64,000 bases of DNA from Reyranella sp. (GTDB lineage: Bacteria; Pseudomonadota; Alphaproteobacteria; Reyranellales; Reyranellaceae). The notes beneath the pieces were generated by a model. It ran no database searches, had not been told where the DNA came from, and worked only from the letters and a program-made list of their open reading frames with translations. Below, piece by piece: positions 43,092 to 52,042 of the stretch. The stretch covers positions 62,001-126,000 of the forward strand of contig NZ_JAFKJN010000030.1 of the NCBI RefSeq assembly GCF_017305915.1, given 5' to 3'. A program made the translations under genes and the position numbers. Within the stretch, counting starts at the first letter, position 1. Each line of letters opens with the position of its first letter.

Positions 43092-43838
43092 CTAGGCGAT
43101 GCCCGCAAGCAGGACCAAGCCGTAGCCGACATAGTAGCTGGCGAGCACGGTGATCAGCCGCTGCGACCAGACGCGGAACTGCGCGTCGCTCAGCCGTTCG
43201 AGCAGCAGCTTGCCGAGCGAGGTGCCGAGCATCGACGAGGCGACTGCGACAGCGAGGAACCACGGCTCGACCTGCCCGGCCTGCTCGACCAGCGCGCCGA
43301 AATAGACGAGCTTGAAGCCGTGGCTGAAGAGCTGGCAGGCGGCCTTGGTGGCGATGATCTGCCGCCGCTCCAGCGTCGAGCGCAGGAACATGGTGTCGAG
43401 CAACGGCCCGGTGACGCCGGTCGTCAGCATCAGCATCATCGATACGAAGCCGGTCGCCGCGACTTGCGCCGGCCCGAAGGTGCGCGGCATCAGCCTGTCG
43501 GGGATCGCCCGCACGACGAAGGGCGAGAGGCCGAGCAGCAGCAGCGCGATCGCCTTGTCGGGCACGTAGAGCCAGATCGACCACAGGCCGACCGAGACCA
43601 GGCTGCCCGCGACGCTGAAGGCGATGGTCTTCCACGAGATATGGCGCCACCACAGGATGGCGCGCCAGCCGTTGGAGGCCATCTGGGTCACCGCATGCAG
43701 CACCATGGCGGTCGGCAGCGGGAAGACCACCAGCAGCACGCCGATCAGGATCAGGCCGCCGGCCATGCCGAAGATGCCGGAGAGGAAGGCCGTGCCGATC
43801 ATCAGCACCGAGAGGCCGAGGGCCAGGAGCGTCGTCAT
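43092..43838 (-). CDS. TauE/SafE family sulfite/anion exporter
   Basis: 248 residues, eight hydrophobic segments. FLSGIFGMAGGLILIGVLLV and MLTTGVTGPLLDTMFL are the repeated halves of the family. Members export sulfite, sulfoacetate or other small anions from sulfonate breakdown. The sulfonate-type importer 3 kb away could be linked, but that is inference. It is divergent from a LysR-type regulator gene whose start is 75 bases off. Confidence 0.85.
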   Translation of the reverse strand: MTTLLALGLSVLMIGTAFLSGIFGMAGGLILIGVLLVVFPLPTAMVLHAVTQMASNGWRAILWWRHISWKTIAFSVAGSLVSVGLWSIWLYVPDKAIALLLLGLSPFVVRAIPDRLMPRTFGPAQVAATGFVSMMLMLTTGVTGPLLDTMFLRSTLERRQIIATKAACQLFSHGFKLVYFGALVEQAGQVEPWFLAVAVASSMLGTSLGKLLLERLSDAQFRVWSQRLITVLASYYVGYGLVLLAGIA

Positions 43839-43913
43839 GGCCCCGTGGTAGGGCCGGCTTATCCAGTGTTCAAATATATGGTAGATAGCCGGTCGATATC
43901 TGGGACGTCTGCC

Positions 43914-44801
43914 TTGGAACTGCGCCATCTCCGCTACTTCGTCGCCGTCGCCCATGAGGGCCATGTCACGCGCGCGGCCGAGAAGCTGCATATCCAGCAG
44001 CCGCCGCTCAGCCAGCAGATCCGCGCGCTCGAGCGCGAGATCGACGCCGCCCTGTTCGTGCGCCATCCGCGCGGCGTCACCTTGACCGATGCCGGCCGCT
44101 CCTTCCTGGCCGACGCCGAGGCGATCCTGGCCCAGGCCGAGCACGCCAAGATCCGCGCCCGCCGCACCGCGCGCGGCGAGGTCGGCCGCATCGCCGTGGG
44201 CTTCACCACCTCGGCGCCGTTCCATCCGCTGGTGGCACGGGCGATCCGCGAGTTCCGCGCCAAGCGCCCCGACGTCTCCTTCGTGCTCGAGGAGAGCAGC
44301 TCGGGCGACATGGTGAGCGGCCTGCGCGACGAGCGGCTGGACGTGGCCTTCATCCGCTCCGGCCTGGTCGATCCAGCCGGCGTCGCGGTGCACGACCTGC
44401 TCCAGGAGGACATGGCCGCCGCCTTTCCCGCCCGTCATCCGCTGATTCGCCGGCCCAAGCTCACGCTCAAGGACCTGGCCGATGAGACCTTCATCCTCTA
44501 CCGCCGGCCCGACGGCCGCGGCCTGTATGACGTGATCATCGCCGCCTGTGCCGAGGCCGGCTTCAGCCCGCATGTCGGCCAAGAGGCGCCGCGCATCGTC
44601 TCGACCCTCAATCTCGTGGCCGCGGGTCTCGGCATCACCATCGTCCCGGCGTCATTGAGCCGCCTGCCGCTCGAAGGCGTTACCTACAGGCCGCTGACCG
44701 GGCGGCCCGCGATCAAGGTGCCGCTCAATCTCGCCTGCCGCGCCGACGAACGCTCGGCCGCGACGCTCGGCTTCATCGAGCTGGTGCGCCGCCTGTCATG
44801 A
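43914..44801 (+). CDS. LysR family transcriptional regulator
   Basis: 295 residues from TTG at 43914, giving MELRHLRYFVAVAHEGHVTR, the normal LysR start. An ATG at 43878 would add 12 unusual residues. The helix-turn-helix is AAEKLHIQQPPLSQQIRALE. The effector domain follows with VGFTTSAPFHPLVARAIREF. It may control the divergent TauE/SafE gene. The effector cannot be told. It overlaps the DUF488 gene by 4 bases. Confidence 0.85.
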   Translation: MELRHLRYFVAVAHEGHVTRAAEKLHIQQPPLSQQIRALEREIDAALFVRHPRGVTLTDAGRSFLADAEAILAQAEHAKIRARRTARGEVGRIAVGFTTSAPFHPLVARAIREFRAKRPDVSFVLEESSSGDMVSGLRDERLDVAFIRSGLVDPAGVAVHDLLQEDMAAAFPARHPLIRRPKLTLKDLADETFILYRRPDGRGLYDVIIAACAEAGFSPHVGQEAPRIVSTLNLVAAGLGITIVPASLSRLPLEGVTYRPLTGRPAIKVPLNLACRADERSAATLGFIELVRRLS

Positions 44802-45337
44802 TCAAGACCATCGGCCATTCCAACCATCCGATCGAGCGCTTCGTGGCGCTGCTGAAAGCCGGCGGCGTCGAGCGGCTGGTCGATGTGCGCTCGATGCCGT
44901 GGTCGCGCCGCTTCCCGCAGTTCGGCCGCGAGCGGCTGGCGAAGAGCCTCGCCGAGGCCGGCATCGCCTATGCCTGGGAGGGCGAGGTGCTGGGCGGCAT
45001 GCCGAAAGGCGGCGGCAGCTACGACGACGCCGCGGCGCGGCCGGCGTTCAAGGACGCGATCGGCCGGCTGATCGCGGCCAGCGCCGGCACGTCGCTTTGC
45101 CTGATGTGCGCCGAGAAGGAGCCGCTCGACTGCCATCGCACCGTGCTGGTGTCGCGGCGGCTGGCCGAGCGCGGCGTCGCGATCGAGCATCTGCTGGCCG
45201 ACGGCACGGTACGGCCGCATGCCGATGTCGAGGAGGCTCTGCTGAAGAAGAGCGGCGGCGCCGACCTGTTCGAGAATCGCGACGCGCGGCTGGCCCGCGC
45301 CTATGGCGCGCGCGAGCGGGCGATGAAGGGGACCTGA
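44798..45337 (+). CDS. DUF488 family protein
   Basis: 179 residues. IKTIGHSNHPIERFVALLKA, RLVDVRSMPWSRRFPQFGRE and LCLMCAEKEPLDCHRTVLVS are the three family motifs, with conserved His, Asp-Arg and Cys-Glu-Cys-His residues. DUF488 proteins are widespread. The Cys-rich MCAEKEPLDCHR suggests a redox or nucleic-acid role, but none is proven. Its ATG overlaps the LysR stop. It converges with a TetR gene. Confidence 0.85.
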   Translation: MIKTIGHSNHPIERFVALLKAGGVERLVDVRSMPWSRRFPQFGRERLAKSLAEAGIAYAWEGEVLGGMPKGGGSYDDAAARPAFKDAIGRLIAASAGTSLCLMCAEKEPLDCHRTVLVSRRLAERGVAIEHLLADGTVRPHADVEEALLKKSGGADLFENRDARLARAYGARERAMKGT

Positions 45338-45340
45338 CCC

Positions 45341-45985
45341 CTACTCGATCAGCCGCTGCAGGGCGGCGGCCAGCCGGCGCGGCGTCTCGGGATGACCGAG
45401 CGACAACGGACCGGGATCGATCAGCACCATGGTGTTCAGGGTGCCGTACATCATCTGGAACGCCAGCCGAACGCGTTCCTCGAGGCCGGGCGCGGCGCGC
45501 GGCCCGACCAGCCGCACGATGTGCGGCAGCGCGTACTCGACATGGAGGCGGCCGAGCTCGCGCATCGGCGTCCAGCTCTTGCGGTCGGTCGAGGCGCGGC
45601 GCAACGAGGCGCGGACCAGCCCCTCGTACCGGCGGATCCACGCCACGCCGCCCTTGGCGATCCAGTTCAGCAGATGGGCGAGGCTGTCCCGCGGCAACTT
45701 GCCGGATGCGTAGGACGCCGCCAGCTCGCGCCGAGCATCCTCGACCACGACCCGCTGCAGAGCGTCGACGAACGCCTCCTTGTTCTCGAAACGGCCGTAG
45801 AAGGAGCCCACGGTGGCGTCGCAGCGCGCGCACAGCGTCTCGATCGACAGGCTCTCGAAGTCGTGCTCGCGCAGAAGCTCCAACCCTTCGGTCATCAGCC
45901 GGACCACCAGCTCGCGGCTGCGCTGCTGCTGCGTCGGCCGAAGCCCGGGGAGCTGCACGTCGGCGATGAGTTTCTGATCGAGCAC
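45341..45985 (-). CDS. TetR/AcrR family regulator of the dioxygenase-ABC operon
   Basis: 214 residues. The helix-turn-helix is in DFESLSIETLCARCDATVGS and FYGRFENKEAFVDAL. The ligand domain has LAFQMMYGTLNTMVLI near the end. It diverges from the dioxygenase gene. The palindrome ACTAGAAT-TATC-ATTCTAGT at 46030-46049 sits between them over the -10 box of the dioxygenase promoter, which is typical for a TetR operator. The inducer is probably the compound taken up by the neighbouring transporter. Confidence 0.88.
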   Translation of the reverse strand: MLDQKLIADVQLPGLRPTQQQRSRELVVRLMTEGLELLREHDFESLSIETLCARCDATVGSFYGRFENKEAFVDALQRVVVEDARRELAASYASGKLPRDSLAHLLNWIAKGGVAWIRRYEGLVRASLRRASTDRKSWTPMRELGRLHVEYALPHIVRLVGPRAAPGLEERVRLAFQMMYGTLNTMVLIDPGPLSLGHPETPRRLAAALQRLIE

Positions 45986-46014
45986 GGTTCGACTTCTAAC
46001 GCGGCGGTCGCCGC

Positions 46015-46049
46015 TTGCAAAAAAATATAACTAGAATTATCATTCTAGT
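46015..46049 (+). promoter_or_regulatory. Dioxygenase-operon promoter with TetR-type operator
   Basis: TTGCAA (46015-46020) and TATCAT (46038-46043) are 17 bases apart. The perfect inverted repeat ACTAGAAT/ATTCTAGT (46030-46037 and 46042-46049) overlaps the -10 box. The divergent TetR gene starts at 45985, so the site can control both directions. Confidence 0.75.
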
Positions 46050-46071
46050 CAATCAACGAACGGAGGAAACG

Positions 46072-46914
46072 CTGCGCAACTCGCGATTCGACATCCGCCC
46101 CACTTCGGCCGCCATCGGCGCCGAGATCCTGGGCGTCGATCTCTCCCAGCCGCTCACCCCGGACGAGACCGAGGCGCTGCGCGGCGCGCTGAACGACTAC
46201 GGCGTGATCTTCTTCCGCGACCAGGAAATCACGCCCGAACAGCACATCGCCTTCGCCGAGCGCTTCGCGCCGATCAACGTAAATCGCTTCTTCAAGACGG
46301 TGTCCGGCCATCCGCAGATCGCCGAGGTGCGCAAGGAGCCCGAGCAGAAGACCAATATCGGCGGCGGCTGGCATACCGACCACAGCTATGACCAGGTGCC
46401 GGCACTGGGCTCGATCCTGCTGGCGCGCGAGGTGCCGCCGATGGGCGGCGACACGATGTTCGCCAGCATGCATCATGCCTACGAGGCGCTATCGGACGGG
46501 CTGAAGCGCACGCTCGAGGGCCTGCGCGCCGTGCATTCGAGCCGCCATGTCTTCGGCGCCGCCGCCCAGTATTCGCGCGACGTCGCCGGCCGCATCGGCA
46601 ATCCCGACCTCGCGACCCAGGACGCCGTTCACCCGGTCGTCATCCGTCATCCCGAGACCGGCCGCCGGACGCTCTACGTCAATCGCGGGTTCACGGTCCG
46701 CTTCGAGGGCTGGACCGAGGCCGAAAGCAAGCGGTTGCTCGAATACCTCTACGCCCACGCCGCGCAGCCGCAGTTCCACACGCGCTTCCAGTGGCGCAAG
46801 GGCTCGATCGCCTTCTGGGACAATCGCGCGACCTGGCACTTCGCCATCAACGACTATCACGGCGAGCGCCGCCTGATGCATCGCGTCACGCTGGAGGGCG
46901 TGCCGCTGGCCTGA
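46072..46914 (+). CDS. TauD/TfdA family Fe(II)/2-oxoglutarate dioxygenase, apparent CTG start
   Basis: 280 residues if started at CTG 46072, five bases after GGAGG (46062-46066). No ATG, GTG or TTG is near that site. An upstream TTG at 46015 lies in the promoter itself. The iron ligands are in GGGWHTDHSYD (HxD) and LMHRVTL (distal His), and YVNRGFTVRF is typical. The family oxidises taurine, 2,4-D or other substrates with 2-oxoglutarate. The adjacent transporter suggests an imported sulfonate, amide or related acid as substrate. Confidence 0.85.
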   Translation: MRNSRFDIRPTSAAIGAEILGVDLSQPLTPDETEALRGALNDYGVIFFRDQEITPEQHIAFAERFAPINVNRFFKTVSGHPQIAEVRKEPEQKTNIGGGWHTDHSYDQVPALGSILLAREVPPMGGDTMFASMHHAYEALSDGLKRTLEGLRAVHSSRHVFGAAAQYSRDVAGRIGNPDLATQDAVHPVVIRHPETGRRTLYVNRGFTVRFEGWTEAESKRLLEYLYAHAAQPQFHTRFQWRKGSIAFWDNRATWHFAINDYHGERRLMHRVTLEGVPLA

Positions 46915-46944
46915 GCCGCGTCGCCGCGAAGGGAGGAAACAACG

Positions 46945-47955
46945 ATGAAGAAGATGATCGCCGCCGCAGCGGCCGCGATAACGCTCGCCGGCGCATCGAT
47001 CGTGCCGGCCCAGGCGCAAGGCAAGGGTGAAACCGTTCGCCTGCAGGACTATCCCGGCATCGGCAATCTCCTGTTCCGCGTCGCCATTGCCAAGGGCTTC
47101 TGCGAGCAGCACGGCATCACGTGCCGGCTCCAGATCATCCCGTCGGGGGCGCTCGGCGCGCAGGCCCTGCTGGCCAGGAGCATCGACGTCGCGGTGGTCG
47201 GCCCGGAGAGCCAGATTCTCGCCATGCTCAAGGGCGCGAACCTCGCGGCCCTCATGAGCGTCGCCACCGCCAACCCGTTCCAGATCGTGGTACGCAACGA
47301 GGCGGGCGTGCCCGAGGTCGGGCAGGACTATCGCGCCGTGATGACCGGGCTGAAGGGCAGGAAGATCGGCGTGCCGGCACGCGGCGCGGTCGGCGAGCTG
47401 CAGTTCGGCCAGCTCGCCCAGCGCGCCGGGCTCAAGCCGGAAGACTTCGTCTACGTGGCGGTCGGCGGGCCCAACACCGCTTACGGTGCGCTGGTCTCCA
47501 AGCAGGTCGATGCGCTGATGACCTTCGAGCCGGCCGGCTCGATCTGCGAGGTGATGAAGAACTGCCGCACGGTGTTCCGGGCCGCGCGCGCCACCGAGCC
47601 GGTCGAGGTGGCGGGCACCAACGGCGCCTCGGTGATCGCGGTGATGACGCGCGACGCCGCCGACAGGGCGCCGCACGTCGTCGACGCGCTGATCGCCGCC
47701 GGCCGCGACGCCGCGGGCTTCCTGCAGGACCCGAAGAACTTCGACGAAACGCTGCGCATCGCGCAGAGCTACTTCAGGTTCGACATACCGCGCGGCGACG
47801 AGGTGATGGCGGAGTCGCTCAGGGCCGGCATTCCGTCCTACCGGGTCGAGGTCAGCCGGCCGGCGCTGAAGCAGATCGCCGACAACATGCTGCTCACCAA
47901 GCAGATCGACGCGCCGTTCGACACGTCGAAGCTGCTCCACGCCAAGGCGCCGTAG
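46945..47955 (+). CDS. NitT/TauT-type ABC transporter substrate-binding protein
   Basis: 336 residues with a signal peptide (MKKMIAAAAAAITLAGASIV then PAQAQG). The NMT1/SsuA fold shows as NLLFRVAIAKGFCEQHGITC, SIDVAVVGPESQILAML and LKGRKIGVPARGAVGELQFG. It binds a small anion or aromatic acid in the periplasm. It is followed directly by the ATPase gene (1-base overlap of TAG and GTG), so the three genes form a full importer. Confidence 0.9.
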   Translation: MKKMIAAAAAAITLAGASIVPAQAQGKGETVRLQDYPGIGNLLFRVAIAKGFCEQHGITCRLQIIPSGALGAQALLARSIDVAVVGPESQILAMLKGANLAALMSVATANPFQIVVRNEAGVPEVGQDYRAVMTGLKGRKIGVPARGAVGELQFGQLAQRAGLKPEDFVYVAVGGPNTAYGALVSKQVDALMTFEPAGSICEVMKNCRTVFRAARATEPVEVAGTNGASVIAVMTRDAADRAPHVVDALIAAGRDAAGFLQDPKNFDETLRIAQSYFRFDIPRGDEVMAESLRAGIPSYRVEVSRPALKQIADNMLLTKQIDAPFDTSKLLHAKAP

Positions 47956-48764
47956 TGCCGCGCGGCGAGGAAACCGGCACGGGCCTGGCGATCGAGATCG
48001 CCGACCTGGTCGTGCGGTTCGGCAGCGGCGCGTCGGCCGTGCTGGCGGTCGACCATGCCTCGTTCTCGGTCGCGCCCGGCAGCTTCGTCTCGCTGGTCGG
48101 CCCGAGCGGTTGTGGCAAGACCACCATCCTGAACCTGCTGGCCGGCCTGCTCGACGCGGCATCCCAGGGGTCGCCGGCGGGCCGTGCCAGCGTCCTCGGC
48201 AAGCCGCCCCGGCCAGGCAATCCCGACATCGCCTACATGCTGGCGCGCGACAGCTTGCTGCCGTGGCGCACGGCGCTCGGCAACGCCGCCTACGGCATGG
48301 AGGTCCGCAACGTGCCGGCGGCCGAGCGCGAGGCGCGGGCGAAAGGGCTGCTCGAGCGCGTCGGCCTCGGCGGCTTCATGGACAAGTATCCCAAGGCGCT
48401 GTCGCACGGCATGCGCCAGCGCTGCGCGCTCGCCCGCACCTTCGCGCTCGACAGCCCGGTGCTGCTGATGGACGAGCCGTTCGGCGCGCTCGATGCGCAG
48501 ACCAAGCTGCAGCTCGAAGACGTGCTGATCGACCTCTGCGCGGCGACCGCCAAGACCGTGGTATTCGTGACTCACGACCTCGCCGAGGCGGTGGCCCTGT
48601 CCGACCGCGTGATCGTCATGAGCGCCCGGCCCGGCCGGATCGTCGCCGACGTCGCCATCGACCTGCCGCAGCCGCGCAGCGTGCGCGCGCTGCAGAGCGA
48701 TCCGCGCTTCCACTCTCTTTACAGCAGGCTGTGGACCCTGCTCGAGCAGGGCATGACGCCATGA
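47955..48764 (+). CDS. NitT/TauT-type ABC transporter ATP-binding protein
   Basis: 269 residues from GTG at 47955. Walker A is LVGPSGCGKTTILNLLAG, Walker B is VLLMDEPFGALDAQTK, and the switch His is in VVFVTHDLAEA. The signature loop reads LSHGMRQRC, with His where Gly is usual. The Q-loop reads YMLARDSLLPWRT, with Ala at the usual Gln position. Both changes are found together here and may reflect this subfamily. It overlaps the permease start by 4 bases. Confidence 0.92.
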   Translation: MPRGEETGTGLAIEIADLVVRFGSGASAVLAVDHASFSVAPGSFVSLVGPSGCGKTTILNLLAGLLDAASQGSPAGRASVLGKPPRPGNPDIAYMLARDSLLPWRTALGNAAYGMEVRNVPAAEREARAKGLLERVGLGGFMDKYPKALSHGMRQRCALARTFALDSPVLLMDEPFGALDAQTKLQLEDVLIDLCAATAKTVVFVTHDLAEAVALSDRVIVMSARPGRIVADVAIDLPQPRSVRALQSDPRFHSLYSRLWTLLEQGMTP

Positions 48765-49507
48765 CCAGACGCTGGCTCGGCCATGCGGCCTTCGTCGTCG
48801 CGCTGGTCGCCCTGTGGGAAGCCGCGGCCACCGGCGGCTTGCTCGATCCGACCTTCTTCGGCCGGCCGTCGGGCATCGCGGCCTATCTGTGGAAAGGCTT
48901 CGTGTCGGAGGGAAAGCTGTGGCTCGATCTCGGCTATACGCTCGCCGGCGCGCTCCTGTCCTTCGTCGGCGGGAGCGTGTGCGCCGTCGCAGCCGGCCTG
49001 CTGTTCATGCTGTTCCCGGCCTTCCACCGCAGCGCCGAGCCCTACCTCACCCTGCTGAACGCCATGCCGCGCATCGCCTTGGCGCCGCTGTTCCTGCTGT
49101 GGTTCGGGCTCGGCATCGGCTCGAAGATCGCGGTCGGCTTCAGCCTCACCTTCTTCATCGTCCTGGCGGCGACGGTGGCAGGAATCCGCAGCGTCAACGG
49201 CGACCATCTGGTGCTGTCGCGCACGCTCGGCGCGACGCCTCGCCAGGTCTTCTCCAAGGTCACCCTGCCCTCGGCGGTGCCGGTGATGTTCTCCGGCTTG
49301 CGGCTCGGACTGATCTTCTCGCTGCTCGGCGTGGTCGGTGCGGAACTGCTGGCGGCCGAGCACGGGCTCGGCCAGACGCTCGCCTACCTGCAATCGACCT
49401 TCAACATGGACGGCGTGATGGGGCTGTTGTTCCTGCTCGCCTTCCTCGGGCTTGGCGTCACGCTGCTGATGAACCGGCTCGAACGCCGCCTGCTCGCCTG
49501 GCAATAA
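48761..49507 (+). CDS. NitT/TauT-type ABC transporter permease
   Basis: 248 residues with about six hydrophobic segments. The EAA loop is SRTLGATPRQVFSKVTLPSA, where the ATPase docks. ALAPLFLLWFGLGIGSKIAV is the conserved region before it. It forms the inner-membrane channel of the importer, as a homodimer since only one permease gene is present. The M20 hydrolase gene follows after 36 bases. Confidence 0.92.
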   Translation: MTRRWLGHAAFVVALVALWEAAATGGLLDPTFFGRPSGIAAYLWKGFVSEGKLWLDLGYTLAGALLSFVGGSVCAVAAGLLFMLFPAFHRSAEPYLTLLNAMPRIALAPLFLLWFGLGIGSKIAVGFSLTFFIVLAATVAGIRSVNGDHLVLSRTLGATPRQVFSKVTLPSAVPVMFSGLRLGLIFSLLGVVGAELLAAEHGLGQTLAYLQSTFNMDGVMGLLFLLAFLGLGVTLLMNRLERRLLAWQ

Positions 49508-49543
49508 CCTTGCCCATCGTGCCCGGTCTCTAGACACTGCGGC

Positions 49544-50803
49544 ATGGACACCATCAATCCGACCAGCCAAGCGCTCTCCGACCGCATCTCCGCCGCCGCC
49601 CTCGCGATCGAGGACAAGGTCATCGCCTGGCGGCGCGACATCCATCAGAACCCCGAGCTCTCCTACCAGGAGACGCGCACCGCCTCGCTGGCCGCCGAGC
49701 ACCTCGGGAAGCTCGGCATCGAGGTGAAGACCGGCGTCGGCATCACCGGCGTGGTCGGCATCCTGAAGGGCGGCAAGCCGGGCGGCATCGTGGCGCTGCG
49801 CGCCGACATGGACGCGCTGCCGGTCGAGGAGCGGGTCGACCTGCCCTTCGCCTCCAGGGCCAAGGCGCAATGGCTCGGCCAGACCGTGCCGGTCATGCAT
49901 GCCTGCGGCCACGATGCCCACGTCGCGATCCTGATGGGCGTCGCCGAGATCCTGGCCAGCCTGCGCGAAGAGATCGCCGGCACGGTGAAGTTCCTGTTCC
50001 AGCCCAACGAGGAAGGCTCCTACGACGGCCGTCCGAGCGGCGCGCAGGCGATGATCGACGACGGCGTGTTCGGCGATCCCGTGCCTACCGCGGTGTTCGG
50101 CCTGCATGTCACCTCGGCGCAGGCCTCGGGGGCGATTGCGCTGCGGCCCGCCGGGCTGATGGCGAGCGCCGACAGCATCAAGATCGACGTCCAGGGCCGG
50201 CAGACCCACGGCTCGTCGCCGTGGCGCGGCGTCGATCCGGTGGTGACGGCGGCGCAGATCATCCTGGCGCTGCAGACCATCCCGAGCCGCCAGCTCGACG
50301 TCACGAAGACGCCGGCGGTGCTGACCATCGCGACGGTGCATGGCGGCGTGCGCGCCAACATCATCCCCGACACGCTCGAGATGCAGGGCACCATCCGCAC
50401 CCACGACGAGGCGGTGCGCGCCGACATCTGGCGGCGGCTCGAGAAGACCGCGACGACGATCGCCGAGTCGCAAGGCGCCACGGCGACCGTCGAGGTGAGC
50501 GAAGGCGTGCCGGTGACCTACAACGACCCGCCGCTCACCGCCTGGGGCACCAAGAGCCTCGGCCGCGGCGTCGGCGAGGAGCGCGTGACCGAATCGCGGC
50601 CGGTGATGGGCGCGGAGGATTTCTCGATCCTGGCGCAGAAGGTGCCGGGCATGTTCTTCTTCCTCGGCGTCACGCCGCCGGGCGAGGATCCGCGCGAAGC
50701 GCCGGCCAACCATTCGCCGCTGTTCCACATCCACGAGCCGGCACTGAAGTACGGCGTGCGGGCGCTCGCCTACCTCGCGATCGACTACCTCAACCGCCGC
50801 TAA
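49544..50803 (+). CDS. M20 family amidohydrolase (hippurate/IAA-amino acid hydrolase type)
   Basis: 419 residues. WRRDIHQNPELSYQETRTAS, ALRADMDALPVEE, HACGHDAHVAILMGVA and FLFQPNEEGS hold the metal ligands and the catalytic Glu, as in hippuricase/AbgB-like enzymes. GSSPWRGVDPVVTAAQIILA starts the dimerisation domain. It cleaves N-acyl amino acids. Its place after the transporter and dioxygenase suggests the imported compound is an amide conjugate, which is inference. It converges with an HxlR gene by 4 bases. Confidence 0.9.
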   Translation: MDTINPTSQALSDRISAAALAIEDKVIAWRRDIHQNPELSYQETRTASLAAEHLGKLGIEVKTGVGITGVVGILKGGKPGGIVALRADMDALPVEERVDLPFASRAKAQWLGQTVPVMHACGHDAHVAILMGVAEILASLREEIAGTVKFLFQPNEEGSYDGRPSGAQAMIDDGVFGDPVPTAVFGLHVTSAQASGAIALRPAGLMASADSIKIDVQGRQTHGSSPWRGVDPVVTAAQIILALQTIPSRQLDVTKTPAVLTIATVHGGVRANIIPDTLEMQGTIRTHDEAVRADIWRRLEKTATTIAESQGATATVEVSEGVPVTYNDPPLTAWGTKSLGRGVGEERVTESRPVMGAEDFSILAQKVPGMFFFLGVTPPGEDPREAPANHSPLFHIHEPALKYGVRALAYLAIDYLNRR

Positions 50804-51144
50804 GCCGCGGCCGTGAGGTGACGCTCGCCCCACCGGCGGATGGCGGCGATCACCGGCACGAAGCTCTTGCCCGCCCGAGTCAGGCGGTACTCGACCTTGG
50901 GCGGCACGGTGCCGAAATCCTTGCGCTGGATCAGGCCGAATTCGGCCAAAGCCTTGAGCTCGCGGCTCAGCACGCGCGGCGCGATCTCGCGCGATCCTGA
51001 CGCGCCGCGCAGCAGGCCGTTGCGGATCTCGCCGTAGCGCCGCGGGCCGTCCTTCAAGTCCCACAGGATGCGGATCTTGTACTTGCCGCTCACCATGCGC
51101 TGGAAGGTGAGCACCGGGCATCCCTTACTATCATTTTTGTCCAT
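50800..51144 (-). CDS. HxlR family transcriptional regulator
   Basis: 114 residues. The winged helix of the family is evident: CPVLTFQRMVSGKYKIRILW, then RYGEIRNGL and APRVLSRELKALAEFGLIQR. Cys near the N-terminus is the residue that senses electrophiles in some relatives. It is divergent from a small monooxygenase-like gene and is likely to regulate it. No operator could be picked out in the 54-base gap. Confidence 0.88.
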   Translation of the reverse strand: MDKNDSKGCPVLTFQRMVSGKYKIRILWDLKDGPRRYGEIRNGLLRGASGSREIAPRVLSRELKALAEFGLIQRKDFGTVPPKVEYRLTRAGKSFVPVIAAIRRWGERHLTAAA

Positions 51145-51198
51145 ACTTGCGCTCCAGCCCCTGTCGTCCTCAGATCATTGCCACCGAGGAGGACCGAC

Positions 51199-51504
51199 AT
51201 GAAGCAGTTTCTGATCAGATACCGCCGCACCGAGGGCTCGCCCGAGAACTGGCACCGCGAGATTGCCGCGTTCATCGCCGCGATCGATTCCGATCCCGCG
51301 CTCAAGGGCAAGATCGGCTACCGCTGCCTGAAGGCGTGCGACGGCGTCGACTACTTTCATATCGCCACCGTGCACGACGACGCCGGCCGCGTTGCCTTGC
51401 AGGACCGCGATTTCTTCAAGCACTACACGCAGGCAACGCGCCAGATCGCGGGTGGCGTCGTCGACGTGACGCCGATCGAGACCGTCGCCGAGACGGTTGC
51501 ATGA
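51199..51504 (+). CDS. Small antibiotic-monooxygenase-like (ABM/dimeric alpha-beta barrel) protein
   Basis: 101 residues from the ATG at 51199 after GGAGGACCGAC. The pattern KQFLIRYRRTEGSPENWHRE, then RCLKACDGVDYFHIATVHDD and FFKHYTQATRQIAGG, fits the dimeric alpha/beta barrel family. Members are quinol monooxygenases or detoxification proteins. The HxlR regulator next door is often paired with such genes. The active-site assignment is uncertain. Confidence 0.7.
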   Translation: MKQFLIRYRRTEGSPENWHREIAAFIAAIDSDPALKGKIGYRCLKACDGVDYFHIATVHDDAGRVALQDRDFFKHYTQATRQIAGGVVDVTPIETVAETVA

Positions 51505-51646
51505 CAAACATTCCGCGTACGAAATGCACCATGAATTTGCGATGAATTCTGCCGGCTAGCCGTTCGTTCGAGCGTTTCGGCACCCAAGTTTCCTCCAAGC
51601 CGATCGTGATCCGGTGTTGCAGAGATCACGTCCCCTGGAGCGACTG

Positions 51647-52012
51647 ATGCTGAGCGTACTGATTCGTTCGACGAGCGTGCTTGCCGTGATTGCGACGACC
51701 ATGATGGCGCAGCCCGCCTTCGCCGCCGAGCCCGTGGCCGCTGCCGCCGCCAAGAAGCGGTGCAACGACCTCGTGGCGTTCTACGACCGGTGGGGTGCCA
51801 CGCGCACCCCGGACAACAGCGACGGCGCGCGCAACCATCGGCGGATCAACGCCGCTTTCGATTGCGAGCGCGGCAACTACGAGAAGGGCATCGCGAAGAT
51901 GGAAGCGCTGCTGCACGACAAGGGCTTCGATGTCCCGGTCGATGTCGGCGAGGGACCGATGTACTTCCCGGACCAGAATCGGGGGCCGGCCCAGGCTCTC
52001 AAGCCGCGCTGA
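51647..52012 (+). CDS. Secreted hypothetical protein
   Basis: 121 residues from the ATG at 51647 after CTGGAGCGACTG. The signal peptide ends near AQPAFAAEP. The mature part KRCNDLVAFYDRWGATRTPD, then NHRRINAAFDCERGNYEKGI, has two cysteines and a helical pattern, and ends with DVGEGPMYFPDQN. It seems to be a small periplasmic helical protein. No function is known. It stands just before tRNA-Gln. Confidence 0.65.
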   Translation: MLSVLIRSTSVLAVIATTMMAQPAFAAEPVAAAAAKKRCNDLVAFYDRWGATRTPDNSDGARNHRRINAAFDCERGNYEKGIAKMEALLHDKGFDVPVDVGEGPMYFPDQNRGPAQALKPR

Positions 52013-52042
52013 CGTCCACGTCGCGCTGATGTCGTGAACGCC

